Positions 44,285 through 54,693 of a stretch of DNA of 64,000 nucleotides are shown here, piece after piece (position 1 is the first letter of the stretch; each line of letters opens with the position of its first letter). Source of the DNA: Catonia carolina (lineage: Eukaryota; Arthropoda; Insecta; Hemiptera; Achilidae). The notes beneath the pieces were generated by a model, which was not told the DNA's origin, did no database searches, and worked only from the letters and a program-made list of their open reading frames with translations. The position numbers were made by a program, and so were the translations under genes. The stretch spans positions 369,575,720 through 369,639,719 of the forward strand of contig JAQMRL010000001.1 in NCBI GenBank assembly GCA_035578175.1, written 5' to 3'.

Positions 44285-44710
44285 CTCAAAAATTGCTGTA
44301 GTGAAGCCTACTACTTTGTATGGTTGTGAGGCTTGAACCCTGGATAGAAAAAATCAGGACAAATTGAGAGCTTTAGAGGTAGATGGCTTCAGGCGCTCAT
44401 GTCGGATCTCCCGGATGGATGAGGTTAGAAACGAGGAAGTCTGGGGAGGAAAGGTTGTGTCAGTACAATAGTAAAGGACATCATTGGTGTGGTATTGCCA
44501 TGTTCAAAGGATGGAGGACATAGATGACTGAGAAGACTCATGGAGTACTGTCCTTCAAGTGGGCGTAGAAGAGGAAGGCCGCGATGTACTCGGCAGGAGG
44601 GAATTAGAACCGCAATGAAGAAGAGGCAGTTGAGAGAGGAGGACTGATGGGATCGAGATCGATGGCGTTTTGGCACGCGAGAAGCGAATTATCCGTAGGA
44701 ACTTCGCCAT
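44285..44710 (+). pseudogene. Non-LTR reverse transcriptase C-terminal fragment, second type
   Basis: In plus-strand frames it reads 'IAVVKPTTLYGCEA', a stop, 'TLDRKNQDKLRALEVDGFRR', 'SCRISRMDEVRNEEV', then 'CHVQRMED' and, near the end, 'AMKKRQLREED' with 'WDRDRWRFGTREANYP'. The TLYGCExW and W-x-DRxRWR patterns are standard in the tails of insect LINE polyproteins. Stops and frameshifts show it is dead. It ends directly in a TAAG-rich microsatellite, as expected of LINEs with simple-repeat 3' ends. It differs from the 'LPNP'-ending group and lies on the opposite strand. Confidence 0.7.
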
Positions 44711-44714
44711 AAAT

Positions 44715-44815
44715 TAAAGTAAAGTAAGTATAAGTAAGTAAAATAAGTAATAAGTAAATTAAAATAATAAGTATAAGTAAAGTAAGTATAAGTACGTAAG
44801 TAAGTCTTGAAAAGA
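44715..44815. repeat. (TAAG)n-type microsatellite at a LINE 3' end
   Basis: About 100 bp of imperfect 'taagtaag', 'ataagtaa' and 'aagtaaag' units follow the LINE fragment without a gap. Simple-repeat tails of this kind are made during target-primed insertion by some LINE clades. Confidence 0.8.
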
Positions 44816-47800
44816 CTAAGAATTTATATTAAACTTTTGTACATTTATTACGTTTGGTGAGCTTGTTAAGGTAGTATTACTGTATAGTATGCTTATTAAA
44901 ATTCGTCGTGAAGCTCAGATTTCATTTTTTGAAATTACAGTCTTACGGTGTATTTAAGGGGAAACACATGGTAAAGGCTAAACATGCTTACATCAAATAG
45001 TACAACTTTTGTGTTAAGGATTTTTTTTTGTATGACGTTTAATTTAGCTGATATTCTTAATTTTTTTGAAAATCGCATCAAAATCAGTTTGTTTAAATTT
45101 TTCATCATCACCCATATGTTTAGGCTACCTAAACAAGATCCGGCATACAGATATTTTCCGGTTGACCATATCTCTTGTCTCCACTTTCAGTTCATATTTT
45201 CAACATGTTAATGGAAAATTTGTTGACAGTAATTATTTCTGAAATTGTAATAAAATTTCATACTCAAAATACAATGTACCGCAAAAGTTTTTAACAAGTT
45301 CATAATAGTTTTTTATCCAATGTAATTTTTAGAAGGAGTATTAATTTTCCATAACATCCACATTAAAACTGGTTAATTTCATGTTTTATCGTCTCATATT
45401 ATTACGAATGTAAACGTATTGCTGGCACAAATTTTAATTAGGGAATTATTTCAGTAAAATTTACTGTGATTCTTGTGAATATAATAAACACTTACAAATT
45501 AAAACAGTGGGATACAAGATAAACAGCTTTTTAACCAATATTTTTAAGCTAAAACATCTTGTTACATAAGCTACCACAATGCATTTCTTTAGCAACCCAA
45601 AAATGGCTCACGTTAATAGAATCAGTCAATACCATAACCACCCATTTTCAAGAAATTGTCAAACAACCTTAACCTGATTATCCATGAACTTCACCGATCT
45701 TTTTTATTTAACAATCCTGCATCTTTTTAAAAAATTAAGAAGAAAAATCTATTACAAATTATTGAATTAAATTTTGAAAACAAAAACAGAATAAATACGG
45801 CGTAAAATTTGAAGGGAATAATATTTGGAAACAATATTGTTATAATTTTGTTATATAAAGCTTAATTTATTATTCGATATCAGTTTTTCTTTTGTATCGT
45901 TCATTTTTCTAGTATAAATTTTATTGGTTTCTTTACAAATCAGGCCCATAAATTTTCTTCAATAATGCGAAAATTTAAATAAAAAAATGACAGTCAACCT
46001 GATCATTTAATAGCCTTTATTATTTTATACGTTAAAGGTGTTTTAAACTTCGATCTTCGTCACGGTAAACAGTTTTCTCATCTACCGACCAAACCACCAA
46101 GCACAACTTACAAAACTTCGGAATCACAAATTCGGAATCGGAACGCTCACAACTTGGAATTATATAATGTTATTCGGTATAAATTATCGAAATTTTGACA
46201 ACAATCAGAAAACGAAACCTTCTACTTTGGAATGAAGCATACAACATCAACGCTTTTCGCATATATAACGTATTGAAGCTATTATTTTTAATAAAATCAT
46301 ACACTAAAAATATATGTTGGTTTTTCTCCCATTGTTTTTACAAAATATGTACTTCACTATTGTTTAGGACTTATAGGTTACACACCTTTAGCTATTTCTA
46401 TAAAACCTTTTTCCAAGCCGCATTCACAAAATTCTTTCACTGTGTTACTTTCGCTTGTCTCCTCATATTTGTTTTTTCTTCTTCAAGAAATCACTTAAAA
46501 ATCTGTATTCCATATACAAGTAGTACAGTTAGTTCAATGTAACAAATTTTAATTTTTTATATTTAATTGTAAATTTGGTTGTACTTCAATTCTTTTAATT
46601 CTTTTGTAATTTCCATAAACAGTGTGCCATCAAAGACATTACCAAAAAATAATTCTACTAATCCATTGACATCACCAATAATCCGTTTTCTGGCACAGTT
46701 CATATGGAATCCAGCAGAATGTCTATTTTAAATAATTAATAAATTATATAAAATTATGAACTCTTCATATTCTTTTGGGTTTTATAGTCTTGTGTTCACA
46801 AGAATTCATTGTTTATGTAATAAATGAGAGGAAATATATTTCGTTACATATCTTTTTATAAATAAGAAGAAAGTTGAAAATGGAAAGTGAAATATTATTT
46901 ATCGGAAAATGAAGAAGAAAATGGGGTTTAACCAGATTTATAAGGGTAAATATTTCTTAGATTTTACATAATATCCTGTTATACGAACTGTTCATATTTC
47001 ATTTTTACATAGTTGGTTTTAAATGAATTTTATGTCACAAATTCTTTACCAGTACAAGCTTACATATTTAAACGAAATAAAATGAAGATTACATCATATA
47101 TATATTTGTTTAATTTCATTTAAACTTACATCTTAAATATTATTTTCGTATATCAAAAAAATTCAAAATAATACCCTAACGTGATTATTACGAACAAAGA
47201 TTTTGAATTAGGAGGTTCATTGATTCAAGTTATTTGAAATTTTGCCCGTTTTCGGTACACACTCAATATGTTCAAGGCGCCATTGTGAGAATAATAATGT
47301 TAATTTTAAAAATCAATGCAAAACTACAGTTCTTCGAGAAGTAAAAGAAATGATATGTATTATTTTAGAGTAGTTACTCCCTTATTTTTGCACGTAGCTT
47401 CAACGTCAAGGTGTCCCAGCTTCAAATGCCATTAAGTTCTATAATTTTTTAATCACCTATTATTATTATTATTTACAACACTCTATCGTTTGAATTAGCC
47501 TTAATGGGCAGTACAGTCTGACGTAACAAAAGATAAAACTTACTTTTTACCTCACAGGTGCAATCTGTTGAGCTACAAATGCTTTATTATATTTTTATTA
47601 TGCCTAAAGGAAAATGTGTGCCAAATTTTAACCATCAAATTGATCGGTAATTTAGAGAATAATTATTGACGAAATAGTGAGTAAATCAGTCATTTAGTTA
47701 GGGCTAACAGAGCTATCAAGCTAACATACATTTTTGTACTATTATTATTTAAAAAACTGAGTTAATTGATTAATACCTTTGTAAACTCTGCATTATTTAT

Positions 47801-48353
47801 AGATAGTTTGTATAGGCTACTGTAGTAACAAGTAACAGACACTCATGAAAACTACAAAAATAACAAATGAAATAGAACAAATAACAAATAAGAGATAAAA
47901 CTACAAAAAATAAATAAATGAATGGAAAATGAAATTGATAAAATTTTCAAGAAAAGTCTAGTGCGGCAGTTGAAGAAATTTTTTACATTAGAAACTGTCT
48001 CTATTACTTCCAAAATTACATCTTATGAAAGGAACGGATGTAGTCTGGTATATTGTTCAAAAGTTTTTTCTGAACACATCAAGAAAACAAATCTTATATC
48101 TTCGACAGTTCCGCTGGCTTAATCACGAACCGTATATTTCGTGTATGATTGATTCTTTACTAGGGTCTGGAAAACGAATTTTATTTCTTAATAGTTACTG
48201 TTAAAAACCACCGTTCGTTGTCGCAAATAATCACGAACTTTAATCGGTTATAAATATTTTATTTATTTGTACAATTTATTTATTTTCATTTTAATTCTGA
48301 AAATGGAAAAACAAAGTTTGACATTAAAAGAAGCAAACTTTTTATTGTGTAGA
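44816..48353. other. Long AT-rich interval, nothing recognised
   Basis: No gene, RNA gene or shared repeat was recognised over about 3.5 kb. Open frames at 46195-46542 and 47922-48122 lack motifs and have the composition of random AT-rich DNA. If a host gene with short exons crosses here, I cannot see it. Confidence 0.45.
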
Positions 48354-48366
48354 CACAAATAATAAT
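48354..48366. repeat. Target-site duplication of the Jockey element, left copy
   Basis: 'cacaaataataat' is identical to 52778-52790. The last T may belong to the element's poly(A) tract, so the duplication is 12-13 bp. Confidence 0.9.
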
Positions 48367-48563
48367 TTTTTTTTTTTTTAACGTTAATTTTATTTAGAAA
48401 CTATACAGTACAGTATAACCATCCAAAAGCTTAACTAAATTTTGAAAAAAACAAATGACTTGATAAATAAACAGAAATATTTTTTTAAAGAATACATCCC
48501 AGTGGATAATTCAAAAGTATAGTGGATTTCAAAAAAATAAGTTAATAAAATTATAGAACAATA

Positions 48564-51254
48564 TTATATCAATAGATCTCTACTCCATTTTCTTCGTAGG
48601 CGTCGGTGTGGTAAGTTTCGTCTTGACATTTGCTGTATTAGGGGATTGATGTGATCTGTTAATTTTCTGTTAAATTTGGAATATTTTATTTTAGCAGTTT
48701 CTGTTACAAAAGGGATTTTCAAATCGGAATGCAATGTTAAATTTGTTACGTAATATGGGGCGTTCGTTATCATCCGAAGTATTTTTGACTGATGAGTTTG
48801 AATTTTTTGAATGTGAGTTTTCTTTGCGGTCCCAAAAATTTCAATACCGTAATTCCATATCGGTCGTAAATAGGCTTTGTATGTTAATAATTTAAATTTT
48901 AATGATAAAGTTGATTTTCTGTTGATAAATTTTGAAAGTAATTTTGTACGGTTATTTAGTTGCAAACGTTTTGTTTTGATATGATATCCCCAAGTCAGTC
49001 TACGGTCTAAATGGAGGCCCAGATATCGAACTTTATTTTCTTGCGGTATCTCATTGTTATCCAGGTAAACAGTTGGACAAGTTCTTCTTCTTAAAGTAAA
49101 AGTCACTTGCACAGATTTCAGCGGGTTAACTTTCATTCTCCAGTTTTTGAGCCATGTAGATACCTCATACAAGTGATTTTGGATGTTCATCGAAGTTTCT
49201 TCTGGAGATTCACTGCTGCATAACAGAACGGTATCATCTGCGTACGCTGCTACTGTCGTGAAGTCATTTTCCGGGAAGTCAGACGTAAATATGGAGTACA
49301 AAGCAGGAGATAATATGGACCCTTGAGGAACTCCTGCTTCGATATGCCAGATATTAGAATATTCCAAACCTTGGCGCACAACAAAATATCTATCTTCTAA
49401 AAATGATCTCAGAATTCCATAATATGTATCAGAAAAAATAGATTTTAATTTATACAAAAGCCCGGGATGCCAAACCTTATCGAACGCCGAACTAATATCC
49501 AGAAATACAGCCGATGTGTATAACTTTTGTTCTAACCCTACAGAAATTAAATCAACCACTCTGTGCAGCTGATGAGTTGTTGAATGCTGCCTTCTGAATC
49601 CAAACTGATAATTTGGAGTTGTAGCTTCAATTATCGGCGAAAGTCGATCTAACAAAATTCGTTCAAAAAGTTTAGACACGACTGAAAGAAGGCTAATGGG
49701 CCGGTAAGAGCTTACACAGTGAGATGGTTTTTCCGGCTTCTGAAATAAAACAATAGTTGACAATTTCCATTGTAAAGGAAAATGCGCAGTTCTGAGAATA
49801 GCATTAAATATGTTTCGTATAAAAATTATCCCTCTTTCTGGTAACTCCTTTAATATCTCTGCAGTTATCAAATCCAGACCTGGTGACTTGTGCAATGGAA
49901 GACGTTTAATAATACTCTTGACCTCGTTTAAACTCACAGGTTTAGGCGGCAACGATAGCGTAGTTGGGCACGTTACGAATTCCTGTACATCCCTGTCAAA
50001 CTCAATGTCTCCTGTTTGCACATGAGGTTTAAATACGTTGCTGAGATGTTCTCCAAATAAATCAGCTTTTTCTTGGTCAGACTTGGCCCAGGTTTGGTTC
50101 TCACGCCGAAGAGGAGTCGAAACTGGAACTTGCTTTAGAAGTCGCTTTGTTGCTCTCCATAACGAACCATCTTCTGTGTCCAGGGAATTCAAGCGGCTTT
50201 CAAAGCGGTCGAGTTTAACTGCCCAGATTTCCTTTTTAAGTCTGTTGGATAGCCGATTGACAGTAGATTTATCGTCCGGAAGTCTTGTACGATGCCATCG
50301 ACGACGTGCTGCCCGTTTTTGAGTAATTAATTCCCGTATGGATCTGGGATAATGAGGTCCATTGCGTTCATTTTTTGAAACAGTTATTGCAGAATCCCAT
50401 GCAGCAGATTGAATGATAGAGGTAAAATCGTCTATGGCGCATTCTAAATCGTGAGCAGTTTTTAAAGGGACGTGAACATTTAAATTGTTATTTACAAGAT
50501 TTTGAAATTTGACCCAATCCATCTTACCGGTTGGCGTTAGCGATGGTAGTTGCTGTTTATAAAGAGGAGTAGCACTTATAGTTAACAGAACCGGAGAATT
50601 GTCGGATCTAAAATCGTCTAAATTTTCAACCGCATGGTGAAGTCGACTTATACCTCGTGTTATAAATATATCTAGTATATCAGGTAGCTTTGTGACGGCA
50701 GAAGGCCAATATGTCGGCATCCTGGGCGTTATTACTTCAAATCGATTGTAGTCAACTACATTTAGCAGTTGCCTGCCTCGTGGTGTATTGACTCTACATC
50801 CCCACTGAGTGTTCTTCGCATTATAATCACCACCTGCAATAAATGCTGGTCCCAACTCATCGAAAAAATTTTGAAACTCCTCCTCAGTTACTCGAAATCG
50901 TGGCGGACAATAAACTGATGCTACATTAAATTTTAACTGGTTTAGGTATAAAGAAAGTACAGTTGCCTGAAGAAAATTTGTTGGAGGTTCAGTGAAAAGG
51001 AAGTCATGTTTTAAAGTCGCCTTGATGATAATTGCCGTGCCCCCTTGGCTCCGGTCGGCCGGGTGATCAGTCCGGTAAACGATGTAACCGGGAACGTAAA
51101 AACGAGAACGTGAAGTCAAGTGAGACTCCGAAATGAGGGCGATGTCTATTCTTTTCTCATGTAGCACATATTCTAGCTCATTGAAATGTTGTGAAATACC
51201 ATTAGCATTCCACAACAAGACGACAAGGGAATTAGATGTCATATTATTTGGCAT
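48564..51254 (-). CDS. Jockey ORF2: AP-like endonuclease and reverse transcriptase, 896 aa
   Basis: It nicks target DNA and copies the element RNA there in the nucleus. Residues 8-225 form an exonuclease-endonuclease-phosphatase domain: 'WNANG' (15-19), 'SESHL' (42-46, catalytic Glu43), 'SVYCPP' (113-118), 'GGDYNAKNTQWG' (141-152), and 'RSDNSP' (216-221), where the usual catalytic His of SDH is Asn219 (codon AAT). The RT domain spans about 480-760: 'SSYRPISLLSVVSKLFERIL' (515-534), 'FLDISSAFDKVW' (584-595), 'GVPQGSILSP' (641-650), the catalytic 'YADD' (671-674), and 'VRYLGLHLD' (742-750). A basic C-terminal tail follows ('RRNLPHRRLRRKW'). The start ATG lies inside the ORF1 end; a second ATG (Met5) lies just after the ORF1 stop, so translation is probably by reinitiation or leaky coupling. 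No frameshift or premature stop is present. Confidence 0.95.
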   Translation of the reverse strand: MPNNMTSNSLVVLLWNANGISQHFNELEYVLHEKRIDIALISESHLTSRSRFYVPGYIVYRTDHPADRSQGGTAIIIKATLKHDFLFTEPPTNFLQATVLSLYLNQLKFNVASVYCPPRFRVTEEEFQNFFDELGPAFIAGGDYNAKNTQWGCRVNTPRGRQLLNVVDYNRFEVITPRMPTYWPSAVTKLPDILDIFITRGISRLHHAVENLDDFRSDNSPVLLTISATPLYKQQLPSLTPTGKMDWVKFQNLVNNNLNVHVPLKTAHDLECAIDDFTSIIQSAAWDSAITVSKNERNGPHYPRSIRELITQKRAARRRWHRTRLPDDKSTVNRLSNRLKKEIWAVKLDRFESRLNSLDTEDGSLWRATKRLLKQVPVSTPLRRENQTWAKSDQEKADLFGEHLSNVFKPHVQTGDIEFDRDVQEFVTCPTTLSLPPKPVSLNEVKSIIKRLPLHKSPGLDLITAEILKELPERGIIFIRNIFNAILRTAHFPLQWKLSTIVLFQKPEKPSHCVSSYRPISLLSVVSKLFERILLDRLSPIIEATTPNYQFGFRRQHSTTHQLHRVVDLISVGLEQKLYTSAVFLDISSAFDKVWHPGLLYKLKSIFSDTYYGILRSFLEDRYFVVRQGLEYSNIWHIEAGVPQGSILSPALYSIFTSDFPENDFTTVAAYADDTVLLCSSESPEETSMNIQNHLYEVSTWLKNWRMKVNPLKSVQVTFTLRRRTCPTVYLDNNEIPQENKVRYLGLHLDRRLTWGYHIKTKRLQLNNRTKLLSKFINRKSTLSLKFKLLTYKAYLRPIWNYGIEIFGTAKKTHIQKIQTHQSKILRMITNAPYYVTNLTLHSDLKIPFVTETAKIKYSKFNRKLTDHINPLIQQMSRRNLPHRRLRRKWSRDLLI

Positions 51255-52551
51255 TATTTTTAGACATTAAGGCTTGTATAAGTTGAGTCATTAACGAAAT
51301 CATTGGAAACAATAGAGTTTTCATTTCCGACAAAAAAGTATTAATTTGACTTGACGGCCCCAACGCAGCATTATATTCCGCAATTTGGGCAGATGAAAAT
51401 ATGGAAGGTGAATGTACCTGTAATAATGGAGTTTGTCCTGCTTGAATTTTATTTCCGGTGGATTTTGAAGGCAACGGTGGAAAAGATGAAGAATTAATGT
51501 CAGGTACTGGGTGCCTTTGATTTTTTGAATTTTCACTTGTTTTATGAAGGGGTGCCCGACGTTTCTGGATTTCCTTGTATATAGCACACCCTTTGTAGTT
51601 AGCCGGGTGAGACTGGGAACAGAGCGCACACGTGGCTGGCGTATCGCGTGGTTTGGTACAACTGGAAGACTCATGATCCCCTGCACAACGCACGCATTTA
51701 GGAGCGTGATTACAATAACGTCTTGTATGTGAATATTGTTGGCACCTTAGACATTGAACTATATGGCGTTTCGGACGCGGCGGCTCAACTTTTATTTTAG
51801 AAAAAAATAAAGACGTTACATCAAATATTTGTTGATTATTTTCTGCCTTCTCTAGGTCTACAAACAACAGCGGCAAATACTGTTTTGTGCGATGGGACAT
51901 AACATTCGATACACTGCGTACTGTATGACCTTTCTCCTTCAGTTCTGAAATTATCAGGCTATGATCCATCGACTGGTGCAACCCACGTATGACTACACTG
52001 AATGGTTTATCTTCAGAAAGCTGATAGCAGTGAAAGTCAGCATTATTTTCTCTCAAATATTTGACACACTTTCTGTAGTCATCACCATTGGAAAGGTAAA
52101 TAGTGATACCTTGAGTTGTCGAAGAACATTTGAAACTGTCTCCGACTAACTGTTTTAAAATGTTGCATAACGGAACGTAATTTACGTTTGACTTTAAGAA
52201 AATCGGCGGGGGCCGTTGAATGTTCAACTTAGTTTTATCGCTTTCTGAGTTGTCGTTCGAAATATCGGAAAGTAAGGAATATTTATTACTGACAGGAGTT
52301 TTGTTTTCATATAAAATTGAATTTTTCGACCGTGGATCATTCGGATGTATTTTTTTAATAGCATTTTCATCAATAGAAACGTCAGTAATTTTACGTTTGT
52401 TTATTACTTGCCTCCATTCCGTGTTATTGGAGCCGTAATTATCTGAATTACTATTTTTGGTTACGTTATCCAAACTCAAACTAGTTTGGATAGTTTGGAC
52501 AGTCTCCATAGTAGGACACGGGCCGTAACCAACGTTGTTACTCGGTTGCAT
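51244..52551 (-). CDS. Jockey ORF1: gag-like RNA-binding protein, 435 aa
   Basis: It binds and packages the element RNA, probably guiding it to the nucleus. The N-terminal 110 residues are Asn/Ser-rich and look disordered. Residues about 115-260 hold an RRM-like segment and the pre-C2HC region common to Jockey gags ('FSVVIRGLHQSMDHSLIISE', 184-203, and 'LPLLFVDLE', 226-234). Three zinc knuckles follow: CX2CX4HX4C (Cys267, Cys270, His275, Cys280), CX2CX3HX4C (Cys286, Cys289, His293, Cys298) and CX2CX3HX6C (Cys308, Cys311, His315, Cys322). A 'SSFPPLP' motif (355-361) is also typical of Jockey gags. The C-terminus is hydrophobic ('LLFPMISLMTQLIQALM'). ORF2 overlaps its last 11 bp. Confidence 0.95.
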   Translation of the reverse strand: MQPSNNVGYGPCPTMETVQTIQTSLSLDNVTKNSNSDNYGSNNTEWRQVINKRKITDVSIDENAIKKIHPNDPRSKNSILYENKTPVSNKYSLLSDISNDNSESDKTKLNIQRPPPIFLKSNVNYVPLCNILKQLVGDSFKCSSTTQGITIYLSNGDDYRKCVKYLRENNADFHCYQLSEDKPFSVVIRGLHQSMDHSLIISELKEKGHTVRSVSNVMSHRTKQYLPLLFVDLEKAENNQQIFDVTSLFFSKIKVEPPRPKRHIVQCLRCQQYSHTRRYCNHAPKCVRCAGDHESSSCTKPRDTPATCALCSQSHPANYKGCAIYKEIQKRRAPLHKTSENSKNQRHPVPDINSSSFPPLPSKSTGNKIQAGQTPLLQVHSPSIFSSAQIAEYNAALGPSSQINTFLSEMKTLLFPMISLMTQLIQALMSKNNAK

Positions 52552-52777
52552 AGCAACCTAACCTTAAACGAACAAATTTATGGTGTTCGTTGTAATTTGC
52601 TTGGAACAGTTTTCAATACAAAGTAAATTAATTCTGAAAAACACTTACAATGAAACTGAAGACCAGACGATATTATTTTTACAAAAATGTTCAATAATTC
52701 AGTACATTTAACATAAAAAAAATGACCAGCACAAAAACACAACAAACATCAGCTGTCAAATTGACTAAATAAAAAAT
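52552..52777 (-). promoter_or_regulatory. Jockey 5' untranslated region with presumed internal promoter
   Basis: 226 bp lie between the target duplication and the ORF1 start. Jockey elements carry TATA-less RNA polymerase II promoters here; I see no TATA box in the expected place. The first bases on the minus strand are AT-rich, followed by 'caatttgacagctgatg'. No further motif can be assigned with confidence. Confidence 0.5.
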
Positions 52778-52790
52778 CACAAATAATAAT
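52778..52790. repeat. Target-site duplication of the Jockey element, right copy
   Basis: Identical to 48354-48366 over 13 bp. Confidence 0.9.
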
Positions 52791-53395
52791 AATACCGAAA
52801 TATCAATAAAGGAAAATATCATGCCATGTCATCATTATTAACTCTCTAGTTGAAAGGCATTAATTCATTTAGATTGGTTTGAATATCAGTAAATAAATTT
52901 TCAAATAATGTTTTTTTTTCAGGAGTAACGTATTCCCTAATTTGCTTCGGTATGGAAATAAAAGTAATTTCCATTTATTAAGCTAATCGTTTTACGCTCT
53001 ACATTAAAATGTAGGCTATATAATAGATTTTTTGTTCATTATAAAAATCAAAATTTTCTGTTGCGTTCAAGGATAATAATATTAGGGCAATATTTACTTG
53101 ATAAATATTGATCAAATCTTTTTTTTGGTACAAAAAACTTTATTTTATTTTAGATGTCTTTTTGTTTGTTTCAGTGATTATGTTCGTTGCATATTTAGCT
53201 GCAAAGCCGAATGTCTAGGGTTTTGTCCTGACTTGGGTCTTTCGGACAAAGGTTGGATATAGCGAAGATAACATATTATGTAATTGCCTTTGCTGATTAA
53301 AATTTTTTCGGTTCATGAAGAATTTACAGTTGTATTTTGGCCTTAGTAATAATGTAATTTATTGAGTTAGGAAAACTCACTTATTTTTTTTTTTA
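52791..53395. other. AT-rich interval, nothing recognised
   Basis: No supported feature. Confidence 0.45.
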
Positions 53396-53590
53396 TTTAA
53401 AGTTGCATCAATTACTTTGGTTCATAATGACTACTTTAGGTTACGGTACAAAATCAGTAGGTTTTAACGCATAATAATGTCCACACCCCAGCCGAGAAAT
53501 TTGGGGTATTTGAGGTGAATTCGGGGTATTCTTTATAGTGTACAAAACAGTTTAGCGGTAATTGCTTGGCCAAGGAGGCAGCAACTCACC
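53396..53590 (-). repeat. tRNA-derived SINE (family A), diverged
   Basis: On the minus strand the head is 'gctgcctccttggccaagca'; the tRNA-like core is poorly kept. The body has 'aacctaaagtagtcattatg' and the end 'aattgatgcaacttta', matching family A (compare 8720-8895). Confidence 0.6.
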
Positions 53591-54478
53591 AACTTGATCA
53601 TATGAACTTTGTTTGTCTTCTTTGGCATTTAAGAGCTCCCTTTCACAAAGCTAGAGTCGCGGTATTAAAAGATTAATTTGCATACTCAGTTAGTTTAGAG
53701 TTTTATATTATAATTGAAAATATACATTCATAAAATTGACCATTCCGTTCTTATTTTTAAAAAAATGAAGATCATTTTGAAAGCCTTCATACCACAATAT
53801 TCGTAACCCCAATTTAACTTTTAACAACCCCTCTATAATGGTTGTAACGCATCAAAGAATTTGGAAAGGTTCTTCTACATTTTAATCTAAGGCAAACTTG
53901 TAATTCTTTTATCCTTAAACGTACATGAGTATAGCTGGAAAATGGTTGACAAAGGGAATCCTCAACTTTTATTAAGCTAGTAATTTAGAGATACAGTACT
54001 TAATTATTCTTTCCTTAGTCGTGGTTTTTAAATTTTCTTAATTTAAAGAATTTTAATTCTTAATTCTTCATTCGTAGTATGTTCTTCATTAGAACGTACT
54101 AACACACTAACGTTCTTCATTACCACCCTGGGCAATACGAATTATTAAAATCTACTCGATATTTAGAATTAATATATTTAAATTTTAAATAGCATAATTT
54201 TTTGTAATTAATTAAAAATACAATCAGTACTATAAACAAGTAAGATGAGTTGGGACCAATATTGTAAAAATATTTCAAATTATGTAATAAATTACGACTC
54301 TCCCTCAGGTCATGTTTTCACAAATAAAATATTAATTAATTTTTTACTTAAGTCTCGTATTAGAATTTTCACAGTAATACTATATTCAAGTTAATAAAAC
54401 CTACGACAACATAAATTTAACAATGTTGGAACTTTGTATTATAACAAAATTTTGGACACAAAAATTTTTAACAATTTT
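53591..54478. other. AT-rich interval, nothing recognised
   Basis: No supported feature; 'attcttcattcgtagtatgt' and 'cgttcttcattaccaccctg' show a weak local repeat of 'ttcttcatt'. Confidence 0.45.
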
Positions 54479-54657
54479 GACTTTCTCTTTCCTATATGAA
54501 TATATAGGAAGGAAAGTATTGTTTTCATCGTATTATTATTTCATCGTGTATTGTTTTTGACGATTTTTCGAAATCGAGTTTTCACCACATTTACATGTTT
54601 TCAGACCCCCGAACCCCCAAAAAACATATTTTTAGCAATTGGTCAGTGTGTATCTCG

Positions 54658-54693
<36 letters not shown>

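Larger units (their letters stand above)
48367..52777 (-). mobile_element. Full-length Jockey-clade LINE retrotransposon
   Basis: About 4.4 kb: a 5' untranslated region of 226 bp (52552-52777), ORF1, ORF2 overlapping ORF1 by 11 bp, a 3' untranslated region of about 185 bp, and a poly(A) tail (T run at 48366-48379 on the plus strand). A 13-bp identical target duplication frames it. Both ORFs are open from start to stop, so the copy is young compared with the many decayed LINE tails nearby. Jockey-type elements transcribe from an internal promoter in the 5' region, translate both ORFs from one RNA and insert by target-primed reverse transcription. Confidence 0.95.

Noticed and set aside
46195..46542. 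115-codon plus-strand frame as a host gene
   Set aside because: Composition is rich in Phe, Tyr, Ile and Lys as in random AT-rich DNA; no motif, no GC rise, no splice context.
50038..50322. Plus-strand open frame of about 94 codons within the Jockey region
   Set aside because: It is antisense to ORF2, whose motifs are unmistakable; the frame exists only because ORF2 codon use leaves the other strand open.
51321..51686. Minus-strand 121-codon frame inside Jockey ORF1
   Set aside because: It is an out-of-frame overlap with ORF1, which has three zinc knuckles in the main frame; the alternative frame shows no motif.
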